From Moringa oleifera (taxonomy: Eukaryota; Streptophyta; Magnoliopsida; Brassicales; Moringaceae): a stretch of DNA of 64,000 bases. This document shows, piece by piece, positions 1 through 9,323 of the stretch (position 1 is the first letter of the stretch; each line of letters opens with the position of its first letter). The translations under genes and the position numbers were made by a program. Where the stretch lies: the NCBI GenBank assembly GCA_021397835.1, contig JAJFZO010000105.1:872501-936500 (forward strand), given 5' to 3'. The notes under the pieces were generated by a model. It was not told the origin of the DNA. It made no database searches and worked only from the letters and a program-made list of their open reading frames with translations.

Positions 1-54
<54 letters not shown>

Positions 55-410
55 ACAGTACTTGTTCGCTATCGGTCTCTCGCCCGTATTTAGCCTTGGA
101 GGGAATTTACCGCCCTATTGGGGCTGCATTCCCAAAAAACCCGACTCGTCGACAGCACCTCATGGTGTGACAGGGTCCGGACGAGACGGGGCTCTCACCC
201 TCTCCAACACCCCTTTCCAAGGGACTTAGGCCCCGGTCTGTCGGTGAGGACGCTTCTCCAGACTACAATTTGGGCGTCGAGGACACTCAATTTTCAAGCT
301 GGGCTTTTTCTGGTTCGCTTGCCGTTACTAGAGGAATCCTTGTTAGTTTCTTTTCCTCCGCTTATTGATGTGCTTAAACTCAACGGGTGGTCCTGCCTGA
401 CCTAGGGTTG
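1..410 (-). pseudogene. 26S (28S-type) rRNA 5' fragment, decayed
   Basis: Read on the minus strand this is the 5' end of plant large-subunit rRNA, entering at about 410 and running off the window at base 1. The conserved stretch behind the ITS4 primer site lies at about 358-376 but carries gatgtgc where nearly all plants have gatatgc, and the following cagcggg reads caacggg. Around 54-60 the usual ctcgcggtac reads ctcacagtac. These are mostly C-to-T or G-to-A changes at CpG or adjacent positions, as expected for a methylated, unselected rDNA copy. ITS2 and 5.8S lie directly beside it in normal order. The comparison is from memory of conserved rRNA, so individual differences could be species-specific; identity as 26S is certain, pseudogene status very likely. 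Confidence 0.9.
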
Positions 411-581
411 CATCTCGATCGATTGATCGTTGGGTCCATGAGCAAAGCGAGCGACGCGCGCACGAGGGAGCACGAGGCTTTCTCTACCACCGCCAAGCCG
501 TGACACAGGAGGCCAACATCCACCCCGAGATGGTCCCTTCCCTCCCCGAAGGGATGCTGGGGGGTCGGGGGCGACGGTGCT
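411..581 (-). other. ITS2 spacer
   Basis: This is the internal transcribed spacer between the 5.8S and 26S segments, defined by its flanks. At 171 bp it is short for an angiosperm ITS2 (commonly about 200-250 bp). It contains a GC-rich hairpin candidate at about 533-558, where ccctccccgaaggga can fold on itself. Both boundaries are inferred from the conserved rRNA ends and may be off by several bases. Confidence 0.8.
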
Positions 582-655
582 TGACACCCAGGTAGACGTG
601 CCCTTGGCCTGATGGCTTCGGGCGCAACTTGCGTTCAAAGACTTGATGGTTCACA

Positions 656-724
<69 letters not shown>

Positions 725-731
725 ATCGTTT
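582..731 (-). pseudogene. 5.8S rRNA with a 5' deletion
   Basis: All three classic plant 5.8S signatures are intact on the minus strand: CGATGAAGAACGTAGC (689-704), GAATTGCAGAATCC (656-669, the flowering-plant form) and TTTGAACGCA (630-639). The 5' end is broken. The usual AAACGACTCTCGGCAACGG reads AAACGATGG (723-731), a loss of about 10 bases in the segment that normally folds with 26S. The remaining length, 150 nt, fits a canonical length of about 160-164 nt minus this deletion. The intact core and missing 5' segment suggest a fairly young, non-functional copy. Confidence 0.9.
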
Positions 732-968
732 ATGGACGACATGACCGCCAACTGCGCACCGAGATCGGGGCGACTGAGGCGTGCCTTTTCATTCGAGTTC
801 CTCGGCGCATCCCGCGCTATGGGTTTTGTTGTTGCGCGCGACAAGGGGCTTGGGCGGGAGCCCGCGCACCCTTGCTGCGCAAGGTAGGATGAGGGGCTCG
901 AGAGCCCTCCGCCCCACCAGTGTGTTTACAACGTGTTCGCAGGTCGTTTCGCTGAGCGAGTTTTCGAC
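732..968 (-). other. ITS1 spacer
   Basis: This is the spacer between 18S and 5.8S, 237 bp, a normal size for an angiosperm ITS1. The conserved plant ITS1 core is recognisable on the minus strand at 798-818 as GCGCGGGATGCGCCGAGGAA; the usual CAAGGAA end reads CGAGGAA. The motif supports the flowering-plant assignment and the minus-strand orientation. Its ends are set by the 5.8S 5' remnant and the 18S 3' end. Confidence 0.85.
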
Positions 969-1003
<35 letters not shown>

Positions 1004-1004
1004 A

Positions 1005-1048
<44 letters not shown>

Positions 1049-1210
1049 ACGCGATGTCGCGAGCGACGAACCGCCCATGTCACCGTGATCCGAACACTTC
1101 ACCGAACCATTCAATCGGTAGGAGCGACGGGCGATGTGTACAAAGGGCAGGGACGTAGTCAACGAGAGTTGATGACTCGCACTTACTAGGAATTCCTCGT
1201 TGAAGATCAA

Positions 1211-1257
<47 letters not shown>

Positions 1258-1886
1258 TGGGCCTGTCGGCCAAGGCTATAAACTCGTTGAATACATCAGC
1301 GTAGCGCGCGTGCGGCCCAGAACATCTAAGGGCATCACAGACCTGTTATTGCCTCAAACTTCCTTGGCCTAAGCGGCCATAGTCCCTCTAAGAGCCCGGT
1401 ATTGTTATTTATTGTCACTACCTCCCCGTGTCAGGATTGGGTAATTTGCACGCCTGCTGCCTTCCTTGGATGTGGTAGCCGTTTCTCAGGCTCCCTCTCT
1501 GGAATCGAACCCTAATTCTCCGTCACCCGTCACCACCATAGTAGGCAACTATCCTACCATCGAAAGTTGATAGGGCAGAAATTTGAATGATGCGTCGCCG
1601 GCACGATGGCCTTGCGATCCGTCGAGTTATCATGAATCATCAGAGCAACGGGGGAAGCCCGCGTCGACCTTTTATCTAATAAATGCACCCCTTCCAAAAG
1701 TCGGGGTTTGTTGCACGTATTTGCTCTAGAATTACTACGGTTATCCGAGTAGTAGGTACCATCAAACAAACTATAACTGATTTAATGAGCCATTTGCAGT
1801 TTCACAGTCTGAATTAGTTCATACTTACACATGCATGGCTTAATCTTTGAGACAAGCATATGACTACTGGCAGGATCAACCAGGTA
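969..1886 (-). pseudogene. 18S rRNA with a large internal deletion
   Basis: Both ends of plant 18S are present. The 5' end TACCTGGTTGATCCTGCCAG is at 1867-1886 on the minus strand, and the 3' end with the GGAAGGATCATT box is near 969-980. The total is 918 nt, against about 1,805-1,810 nt for plant 18S. The roughly 890 missing bases go in one step: the CAATACCGGGCTC region (about nt 490 of 18S) joins directly to TTAGAGGGACTATGGCC (about nt 1,385) at 1390-1393. The central domain and much of the 3' major domain are therefore absent and the RNA cannot form a small subunit. CpG-type substitutions are scattered through it, for example gcacgcc for gcgcgcc near 1449 and ctctctgg for ctctccgg near 1496. 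Identity is certain. Confidence 0.97.
1390..1393 (-). other. 18S deletion breakpoint with microhomology
   Basis: On the plus strand the left arm follows canonical 18S up to ccctctaaga and the right arm resumes at aagagcccggtattg. Both intact flanks, recalled from conserved plant 18S, contain aaga at the join, so the exact cut cannot be placed within these 4 bases. This is the usual mark of end-joining or template slippage through a short match. Confidence 0.75.
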
Positions 1887-1911
1887 GCATCCTTCGAGAC
1901 GCCGCACCAAC
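1887..1911. other. Junction between the rDNA relic and the satellite array
   Basis: Only 25 bases lie between the 18S 5' end and the first recognisable satellite base. In an intact unit several hundred to thousands of bases of 5' external transcribed spacer, promoter and intergenic spacer would follow here. These 25 bases are probably the last remnant of the external spacer. The satellite enters at the phase of the gtgcccagg box of E-type monomers. Confidence 0.8.
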
Positions 1912-4154
1912 GTGCCTAGGCTGGCCGTGTGGCTCGCTCATTGCTAACGGCCGACGATCGTGTCGTCGATCGCGCTGCGTAACAAGTCTGCTTTTAGGCA
2001 AGCCTAAGCGTTGAGATCCAACCCCGCGTCCGCCGCCTCAAGGGCCTGCGATGAAGCACTCCGCATGCTTGAAATCCCCCCAATGATTTGGCCCTCACAT
2101 AGCATGCATCATCATTAGCTTCGCCATCCACACCATCGAGCTTGTATAGCCACATCCCAACTCATTATCCCATGATTTTTCTCATTTTGTTGCCCACATT
2201 TCTCCCACTGATGAGGCCTTGGCAGCAGGGGTGCCCAGGTTGGTCGTGTGGCTCGCTCATTGCTAACGGCCGACGATCGTGCCGTCCATCACACTGCGCA
2301 TGGAGTCCACCTAGGCAAGCCTGAGCGTCGGGATCCAACCCTGCATCCACCGCCTCGAGGGCCTGCAACGAAGCACTCCGCATGCTTGAAATTCCCCCCA
2401 ATGATTTGGCCCTCGTGTAGCATGCATCATCGTTAGCTTCGCCGCCCACACCGTCGAGCTTGTATAGCCACATCCCAGCTCATTATCCCATGATTTTTCT
2501 CATTTCATTGCCCATATTTTTTCCACCGATGAGGCATTGGCAGCAGGGGTGCCCAGGTTGGCCGTGTGGCTCGCTCATTACTAACAGTCGACGATCATGT
2601 TGTCGATCACGCTGCGCAACGAGTCCGCCTAGGAAAGCCTGAGCATCGGGATCCAACCCCACATCTGCTACCTCGAGGGCCTGTGACGAAGCACTCTGCA
2701 TGCTCGAAATTCCCCCCAACGATTTGGCCCTCGCGTAGCATGCATTATCGTTAGCTTCGTCGCCCACACCGTCTAGCTTGTGTAGCCACATCCCAGCTCC
2801 TTATCCCACGATTTTTCTCATTTCGTTGCCCAAGTTTTTCCCACCGATGAGGCCTTGGCAGTAGGGGTGCCCAGGCTGGCCGTGTGGCTCGCTCATTTCT
2901 AACGGCCGACGATCGTGTCATCGATCACGCTGCGCAACGAGTCCGCCAAGGAAAGCCTAGGCGTCGAGATCCAGCCCCGCATCCACCACCTCGAGGGCCT
3001 ACGACGAAGCACTCCGCATGCTCAAAATCCCCCCAGCGATTTGGCCCTCGCGTAGCATGCATCATCGTTAGCTTTGCCGCCCACACCGTTGAGCATGTGT
3101 AGGCACATCCCAGCTCATTACCCCACGATTTTTCTCATTTCATTGCCCACATTTTTCCCACCGATGAGGCCTTGGCAGCAGAGGTATCATGCCTTGCCCA
3201 GGTTGGCCGTGTGGCTCGCTCATTGCTAACGATCGACGATCGTGTCGTCGATCGCGCTACACAACGAGTCTACCAAGGCAAGCCTGGGCGTCGGGATCCA
3301 GCCCCGCATCCGCCGCCTCGAGAGCCTGCGACGAAGCACTCCGCATGCTCAAAATCCCCCTGGCGATTTAGCCCTCGTGTAGCATGCATCATCGTTAGCT
3401 TTGCTGCCCACACTATCGAGTTTGTCTAGCCACATCCCAGCTCATTATCCCATAATTTCTCTCGTTTTGTTGCCCAGATTTTTCCCACCGATGAGGCCTT
3501 AGCAACAGGGGTGTCACGCCTTGCCCAGGCTGGCTGTCTGGCTCACTTGTTGCTAACAGCCGACGATCGTGTCATCGATCGCACTGCGTAACTAGTCCGC
3601 CTAGGCAAGCCTGAGCGTCGGGATCCAACCCCGTATCCGCGCCTCGAGGGCCTGCGACGAAGCACTCCGCATGCTCTAAATCCCCCCAGCGATTTGGCCC
3701 TCACGTAGCATGCATCATCGTTAGCTTCGCCGCCCACACCGTCGAGCTTGTATAGCCACATCCCAGCTCATTATCCCATTATTCATCTCATTTCGTTGCC
3801 CACATTTTTTCCATCGATGAGGCCTTGGCAGCAGGGGCGCCCAGGCTGGGCGTGTGGCTCGCTCATTGCTAACGGCCGACAATCATTTCATCGATCGCGT
3901 AGCGCAACGAGTTTGCCTAGGAAAGCCTGAGCGTCAGGATCCAACCCTACGTCCGCCGCCTCGATGGCCTGTGACGAAGCACTCCGCATGCTTGAAATTC
4001 CTCCCAACGATTTGGCCCTCGAGTAGCATGTATCATCGTTAACTTCGCCGCCCACACCGTCGAGCTTATGTAGCCACATCCCAGCTCATTATCCCACGAT
4101 TTCTCTCATTTCGTTGCTGATGTTTTTCCCACCGATGAGGCCTTGGCAGCAGAG
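1912..4154 (+). repeat. Edge block of divergent E-type monomers
   Basis: Monomers begin at about 1912, 2231, 2549, 2867, 3184, 3511 and 3837. Five of them (1912, 2231, 2549, 2867, 3837) read gtgcccagg or a close variant where the rest of the array has gtgtcacgccttgcccagg; this 9-10 base loss explains the 318-bp period. They share gggatccaacccc and gaaattccccccaa variants and differ from one another more than interior monomers do. This is the outermost part of the array beside the rDNA relic, where homogenisation is expected to be weakest. Confidence 0.9.
2549..2866 (+). repeat. Representative E monomer (318 bp)
   Basis: It carries the short box gtgcccagg, tggctcgctcattac, cgagtccgcctaggaaagcc, gggatccaacccc and ctcgaaattccccccaac. 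E-like copies occur at the rDNA edge and again near 56028 and 59296. Confidence 0.85.
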
Positions 4155-4262
4155 GTGTCATGCCTTGCCCATGCAGGCTGTGTGGCTCGCTCATTGCTAA
4201 CGGCCGACGATCGTGTTTTCGTTGCCCACGTTTTTCCCACCGATGAGGCCTTAGATACAGGG
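4155..4262 (+). repeat. Truncated 108-bp monomer
   Basis: The monomer runs normally from gtgtcatgcc to cgacgatcgtgt and then jumps to tttcgttgcccacg, the 3' linker, dropping about 219 bp from its middle. The next full monomer begins at 4263. The join is abrupt and carries no foreign sequence. Confidence 0.88.
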
Positions 4263-5401
4263 GTGTCACGCCTTGCCCAGGCTGGCTGTCTAGCTCGCTT
4301 GTTGCTAACGGCCGACGATTGTGTTGTCGATCGCGCTGCGCAATGAGTTCGCCTAGGCAAGCCTGAGCGTTGGGATCCAGCCCCACTTTTGCCTCCTCGA
4401 GGCCTTGCGACCAAGCACTCCGCATGCTCAAAATCTGCCCAGCGATTTGGCCCTCGCGTAGCATGGATCATCGTTAGCTTCGCCACCCACACTGTCGAGT
4501 TTGTCTAGCCACATCTCAGCTCATTATCCCACAATTTTCCTCGTTTCGTTGCCCATGTTTTTCCCACCGATGAGGCCTTAGATACAGAGGTGTCACGCCT
4601 TGCCCAGGCTGGCTGTCTAGCTCGCTCATTGCTAACGGCCGACGATTATGTCATCGATTGCTCTGCGGAATGAGTCCGCCTAGGCTACCCTGGGTGTCGA
4701 GATCCAGCTCTGCATTCATCGCCTCGAGGGCCTGCGACGAAGCACTCCGAATGCTTAAAATTCACCCAGCGATTTGGCCCTGGTAGCATGGATTATCGTT
4801 AGTTCACCGCCCACACCGTCGAGTTTGTCGAGTAGCCACATCTCAGCTCCCATTACCGATCCCAGCAAGGTGTCACGCTTTGCCTGGCGTTTCGCTTGGC
4901 TTATCTGCGTTTTTCCCCTTAGATGAGGAGGGCCTTGGGCCCCTGGTAGCATGGATTATCGTTAGTTCACCGCCCACACCGTCGAGTTTGTCTAGCCACA
5001 TCTCAGCTCATTATCCCACAATTTTCCTCGTTTCGTTGCTTACATTTTTCCCACCGATGAGGCCTTAGATACAAGGGTGTCATGCCTTGCCCGGGCTGGC
5101 TGTCTAGCTCGCTCATTGCTAACGGCCGACAATCGTGTCATCAATTGCTCTGCGTAATGAGTCCGCCTAGGCAACCCTGGGTGTCGAGATCCAGCCCCAC
5201 ATTCACCACCTCGAGGGCCTGCGACGAAGCACTCCTCATGCTCAAAATTCGCCCAGCGATTTGGCCCTGGTAGCATGGATCATCGTTAGCTTCGCCGCCC
5301 ATACCGTCGAGTTTGTCTAGCCACATCTCAGCTCATTATCCCACAATTTCGCTCGTTTCGTTGCCCACGTTTTTCCTGCTGATGAGGCCTTAGATACAGG
5401 G
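4263..5401 (+). repeat. Rearranged transition zone between edge and interior
   Basis: Monomers start near 4263 (A-like), 4589 (D-like), 4870 (aberrant) and 5077 (D-like). The spacings 281 and 207 around 4870 replace two normal 327s. At 4843-4945 the order of familiar words is disturbed: a normal tagccacatctcagctc end is followed by ccattaccgatcccagcaag, a partial gtgtcacgctttgcctgg start, then tttttccccttagatgagg. The block cggattatcgttagttcaccgcc-type end occurs twice, near 4791 and 4951, so a fragment was duplicated. Confidence 0.8.
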
Positions 5402-7688
5402 GTGTCACACCTTGCCCGGCCTGGCTGGCTAGCTCGCTCATTGCTAACGGTCGACGATCACGTCGTTGATCGCGCAGCGCATCGAGTACGCCTAGGCAAG
5501 CCTGGGCATCGTGATCCAGCCCTACATCCGCCACCTCGAGGGCCTACGACGAAGCACTTCGCATGCTCAAAATCCTCCCAGCAATTTGGCCCTCGCGTAG
5601 CATGCATCATCTTTAGTTTCGTCGCCCACACCGCTGAGCTTGTGTAGCCACATCCCAGCACATTATCCCACGATTTTTCTTATTTTATTGCCCACTTTTT
5701 TCCCACCGATGAGGCCTTGGCAGCAGAGGTGTCACGCTTTGCCTAGGTTGGCCGTGTGGCTCGCTCATTACTAACAGTCGACGATCGTGTCATCGATCGC
5801 GCTGCATGATGAGTCCGCCTAGGCAACCCTGGGTGTCGGGATCCAGTCCTGCATTCACCGCCTCGAGGGCCTGCGACGAAGCACTCCACATGCTCAAAAT
5901 CCACCCAGCGATTTGGCCCTGGCGTAGCATGGATCATCGTTAGCTTCGCCGCCCATACCGTCGAGTTTGTCTAGCCATATCTCAGCTCATTTTCCCACAA
6001 TTTTCCTTGTTTTGTTGCCCACATTTTTCCCACCGATGAGGCCTTAGATACAGGGGTGTCACGCCTTGCCCAGGCTGGCTGTCTAGGTCGCTTGTTGCTA
6101 ACGACCGACGATCGAGTCGTCGATCGCGCTGCGCAACGAGTTTGCCTAGGCAAGCCTGAGCGTTGGGATCCAGCCCCACGTTTGCCACCTCGAGGGCTTG
6201 CGACCAAACACTCCGCATGCTCAAAATCCACCCAGCGATTTGGCCCTCGCGTAGCATGGATCATCGTTAGCTTCGCCACCTACACCGTCGAGTTTGTCTA
6301 GCCACATCTCAGCTCATTATCCCACTATTTCCCTCGTTTCGTTGCCAACATTTTTTCCACCGATGAGGCCTTAGATACAGGGGTGTCACGCCTTGCCCGG
6401 GTTGGCTGTCTATCTCGCTCATTGCTAACGACCGACGATCGTGTCGTTGATCGCGCAGCGCATCGAGTACGCCTAGGCAAGCCTGGGCATCGGGATCCAG
6501 CCCTACATCTGCTACCTCGAGGGACTGCGACGAAGCACTCCACATGCTCAAAATCCTCCCAGCAATTTGGCCCTCGCATAGCATGCATCATCGTTAGCTT
6601 CGTCGTCCACACCGCCGAGCTTGTGTAGCCACATACCAGCACATTATCCCACGATTTTTCTTATTTTATTGCCCACGTTTTTTCCACCGACGAGGCCTTG
6701 GCAGCAGAGGTGTCACACTTTGCCCAGGCTGGCCGTGTGGCTCACTCATTACTAACGACTGACGATCGTGTCGTCGATCACGCTGTGTAATGAGTCCGTC
6801 TGGGCAACCCTAGCCATCGGGATCCAGTCCCGCATTCGCCGCCTCGAGGGCCTGCGACGAAGCACCCCACATGCTCAAAATCCGCCCAATGATTTGGCCC
6901 TCGCGTAGCATGGATCATCGTTAGCTTCACCGCCCACACCGTCGAGTTTGTCTAGCCACATCTCAGCTCATTATCCCACAATTTCCCTCGTTTCGTTGCC
7001 AATGTTTTTTCCACCGATGAGGCCGTAGATACAGGGGTGTCACGCCTTGCCCAGGCTGGCTGTCTAGCTCACTCATTGCTAACGGCTGACGGTCGTGCCG
7101 TCGATCGCTCTGCGTAATGATTCCGCCTAGGTAACCCTAGGTGTCGAGATCCAGCCCCGCATTCACCGCCTCGAGGGCCTGCGACGAAGCACTCCGCATG
7201 CTCAAAATTCGCCCAACGATTTGGCCCTGGTAGCATGGATCATCGTTTGCTTCGCCGCCCACACCGTCGAGTTTGTCTAGCCACATCTCAGCTCATTATC
7301 CCACAATTTCGCTCGTTTCGTTGCCCACATTTTTCCCACCGATGAGGCCTTAGATACAGGGGTGTCACGCCTTGCTCGGGTTGGCTGTCTAGCTCGCTCA
7401 TTGCTAACAGTCGATGATCGTGTCATCGATTGTGCAGCGCATCGAGTACGCCTAGGCAAGCCTAGGCATCGGGATCCAGCCCTACATCCGCCACCTCGAG
7501 GGCCTGCGATGAAGCACTCCGCATGCCCAAAATCCTCCCAGCAATTTGGCCCTCGCGTATCATGCATCATCGTTAGCTTCACCGCCCACACCGTCGAGCT
7601 TGTGTAGCCACATCCCAGCACATTATCCCACGATTTTTCTTATTCTATTGCCCAGGTTTTTTCCACCGACGAGGCCTTGGCAGCAGAA
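5402..7688 (+). repeat. Eight-monomer block, copy 1 (lacks the X monomer)
   Basis: Monomer order is B (5402), C (5729), A (6056), B (6383), C (6710), D (7037), B' (7362). Other copies at 20427, 36082 and 45578 have the same order with an additional X monomer between the second C and D. Diagnostic variants include cctagccatcgg in the second C (near 6811) and gcctaggtaaccctagg in D (near 7126). The last monomer also opens the 6-monomer array that follows. Confidence 0.85.
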
Positions 7689-9323
7689 GTGTCACGCTTT
7701 GCCCAGGCTGGTCGTGTGGCTCACTCATTACTAACGGTCGACGATCGTGTCGTCGATCACGCTGCGTAATGAGTCCTCCTAGGCAACCCTGGGCATCGGG
7801 ATCCAAACCCGCATTCACTGCCTCGAGGGCCTGCGACGAAGCACTCCACATGCTCAAAATCCGCCCAGCGATTTGGCCCTCGCGTAGCATGGATCATCGT
7901 TAGCTTCGCCGCCCACACCATCGAGTTTGTCTAGCCATATCTCTGCTCATTATCCCACAATTTCCCTTGTTTCGTTGCCCACATTTTTCCCACCAATGAG
8001 GCCTTAGATACAGGGGTGTCACGCCTTGCCCCGGCTGGCTGTCTAGGTCGCTTGTTGCTAACGACCGACGATCGTGTCGTTGATCACGCTGCGCAAAGAG
8101 TTTGCCTAGGCAAGCCTGAGTGTTGGGATCCAGCCCCACGTTTGCCACCTCGAGGGCTTGCGACCAAGCACTCCGCATGCTCAAAATCCACCCAGCGATT
8201 TGGCCCTCGTGTAGCATCGATCATCGTTAGCTTCACCACCCACACCATCGAGTTTGTCTAGCCACATCTCAGCTCATTATCCCACAATTTCCCTCGTTTC
8301 GTTGCCCATGTTTTTTCCACCGATGAGGCTTTAGATAAAGGGGTGTCACGCCTTGCCCGGGCAGGCTGTCTAGCTCGCTCATTGCTAACGGCCGACGATC
8401 GTGTCGTCGATCGCGCTGCGTGATGAGTCCGCCTAGGCAACCCTGGGCGTCGGGATCCAGTCCTGCATTCACCGCCTCGAGGGCCTGCGACGAAGCACTC
8501 CACATGCTCAAAATCCGCCCAGCGATTTGGCCCTTGCGTAGCATGGATCATCGTTAGCTTCACCGCCCACACCGTCGAGTTTGTCTAGCCACATCTCAGC
8601 TCATTTTTCCACAATTTCCCTTGTTTCGTTGCCCACATTTTTCCCACCGATGAGGCCTTAGATACAGGGGTGTCACACCTTGCCCAGGCTGGCTGTCAAG
8701 GTCGCTTGTTGCTAACGGCCGACGATCGTGTCGTTGATCGCGCTGCGCAACGAGTTCGTCTAGGCAAGCCTGAGCGTTGGGATCCTGCCCCACGTTTGCC
8801 ACCTCGAGGGCTTGCGACCAAACACTCCGCATGCTCAAAATCCACCCAGCGATTTGGCCCTCGCGTAGCATGGATCATCGTTAGTTTCGCCACCCACACC
8901 GTCGAGTTTGTCCAGCCACATCTCAGCTCATTATCCCACAATTTCTCTCGTTTCATTGCCCATGTTTTTCCCTCCGATGAGGCCTCAGATACAAGGGTGT
9001 CACGCCTTGCCCCGGCTGGCTGTCTAGCTCGTTCATTGCTAACGACCGACGATCGTGTCGTCGATCGCGCAGCGCATCGAGTACGCCTAGGCAAGCCTGG
9101 GCATCGAGATCCAGCCCTACATCCGCCACCTCGAGGGCCTACGATGAAGCACTCCGCATGCTCAAAATCCTCCCAGCAATTTGGCCCTCGCGTAGCATGC
9201 ATCATCGTTAGCTTCACCGCCCACACCGTCGAGCTTGTGTAGCCACATCCCAGCACATTATCCCACTATTTCCCTCATTTCGTTGCCCATATTTTTCCCA
9301 CCGATGAGGCCTTAGATAGAGGG
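7362..9323 (+). repeat. Six-monomer higher-order unit, copy 1
   Basis: Order B' (7362), C (7689), A (8016), C2 (8343), A (8670), B (8997). Neighbouring monomers within a unit differ clearly, whereas the monomer at the same place in the next unit is nearly identical; this defines a higher-order repeat. Diagnostic words: tgatcgtgtcatcgattgtg in B', gtcctcctaggcaacc in C, gcaaagagtttgcc in the first A, gataaaggggtgtcac in C2 and gctgtcaaggtcg in the second A. Confidence 0.93.

Noticed and set aside
118..1769. Open frames inside the rDNA segment
   Set aside because: They overlap 26S, 5.8S and 18S sequence; for example the minus frame at 484-726 is simply 5.8S plus ITS2 read as protein.
969..1886. 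Calling the 18S a functional rRNA gene
   Set aside because: About half the molecule is missing and conserved CpG sites are mutated.
1912..4154. Edge monomers as intergenic-spacer subrepeats of the rDNA unit
   Set aside because: The position would fit, but the same family continues for 62 kb and no spacer sequence of the species is available for comparison; left open as a finding.
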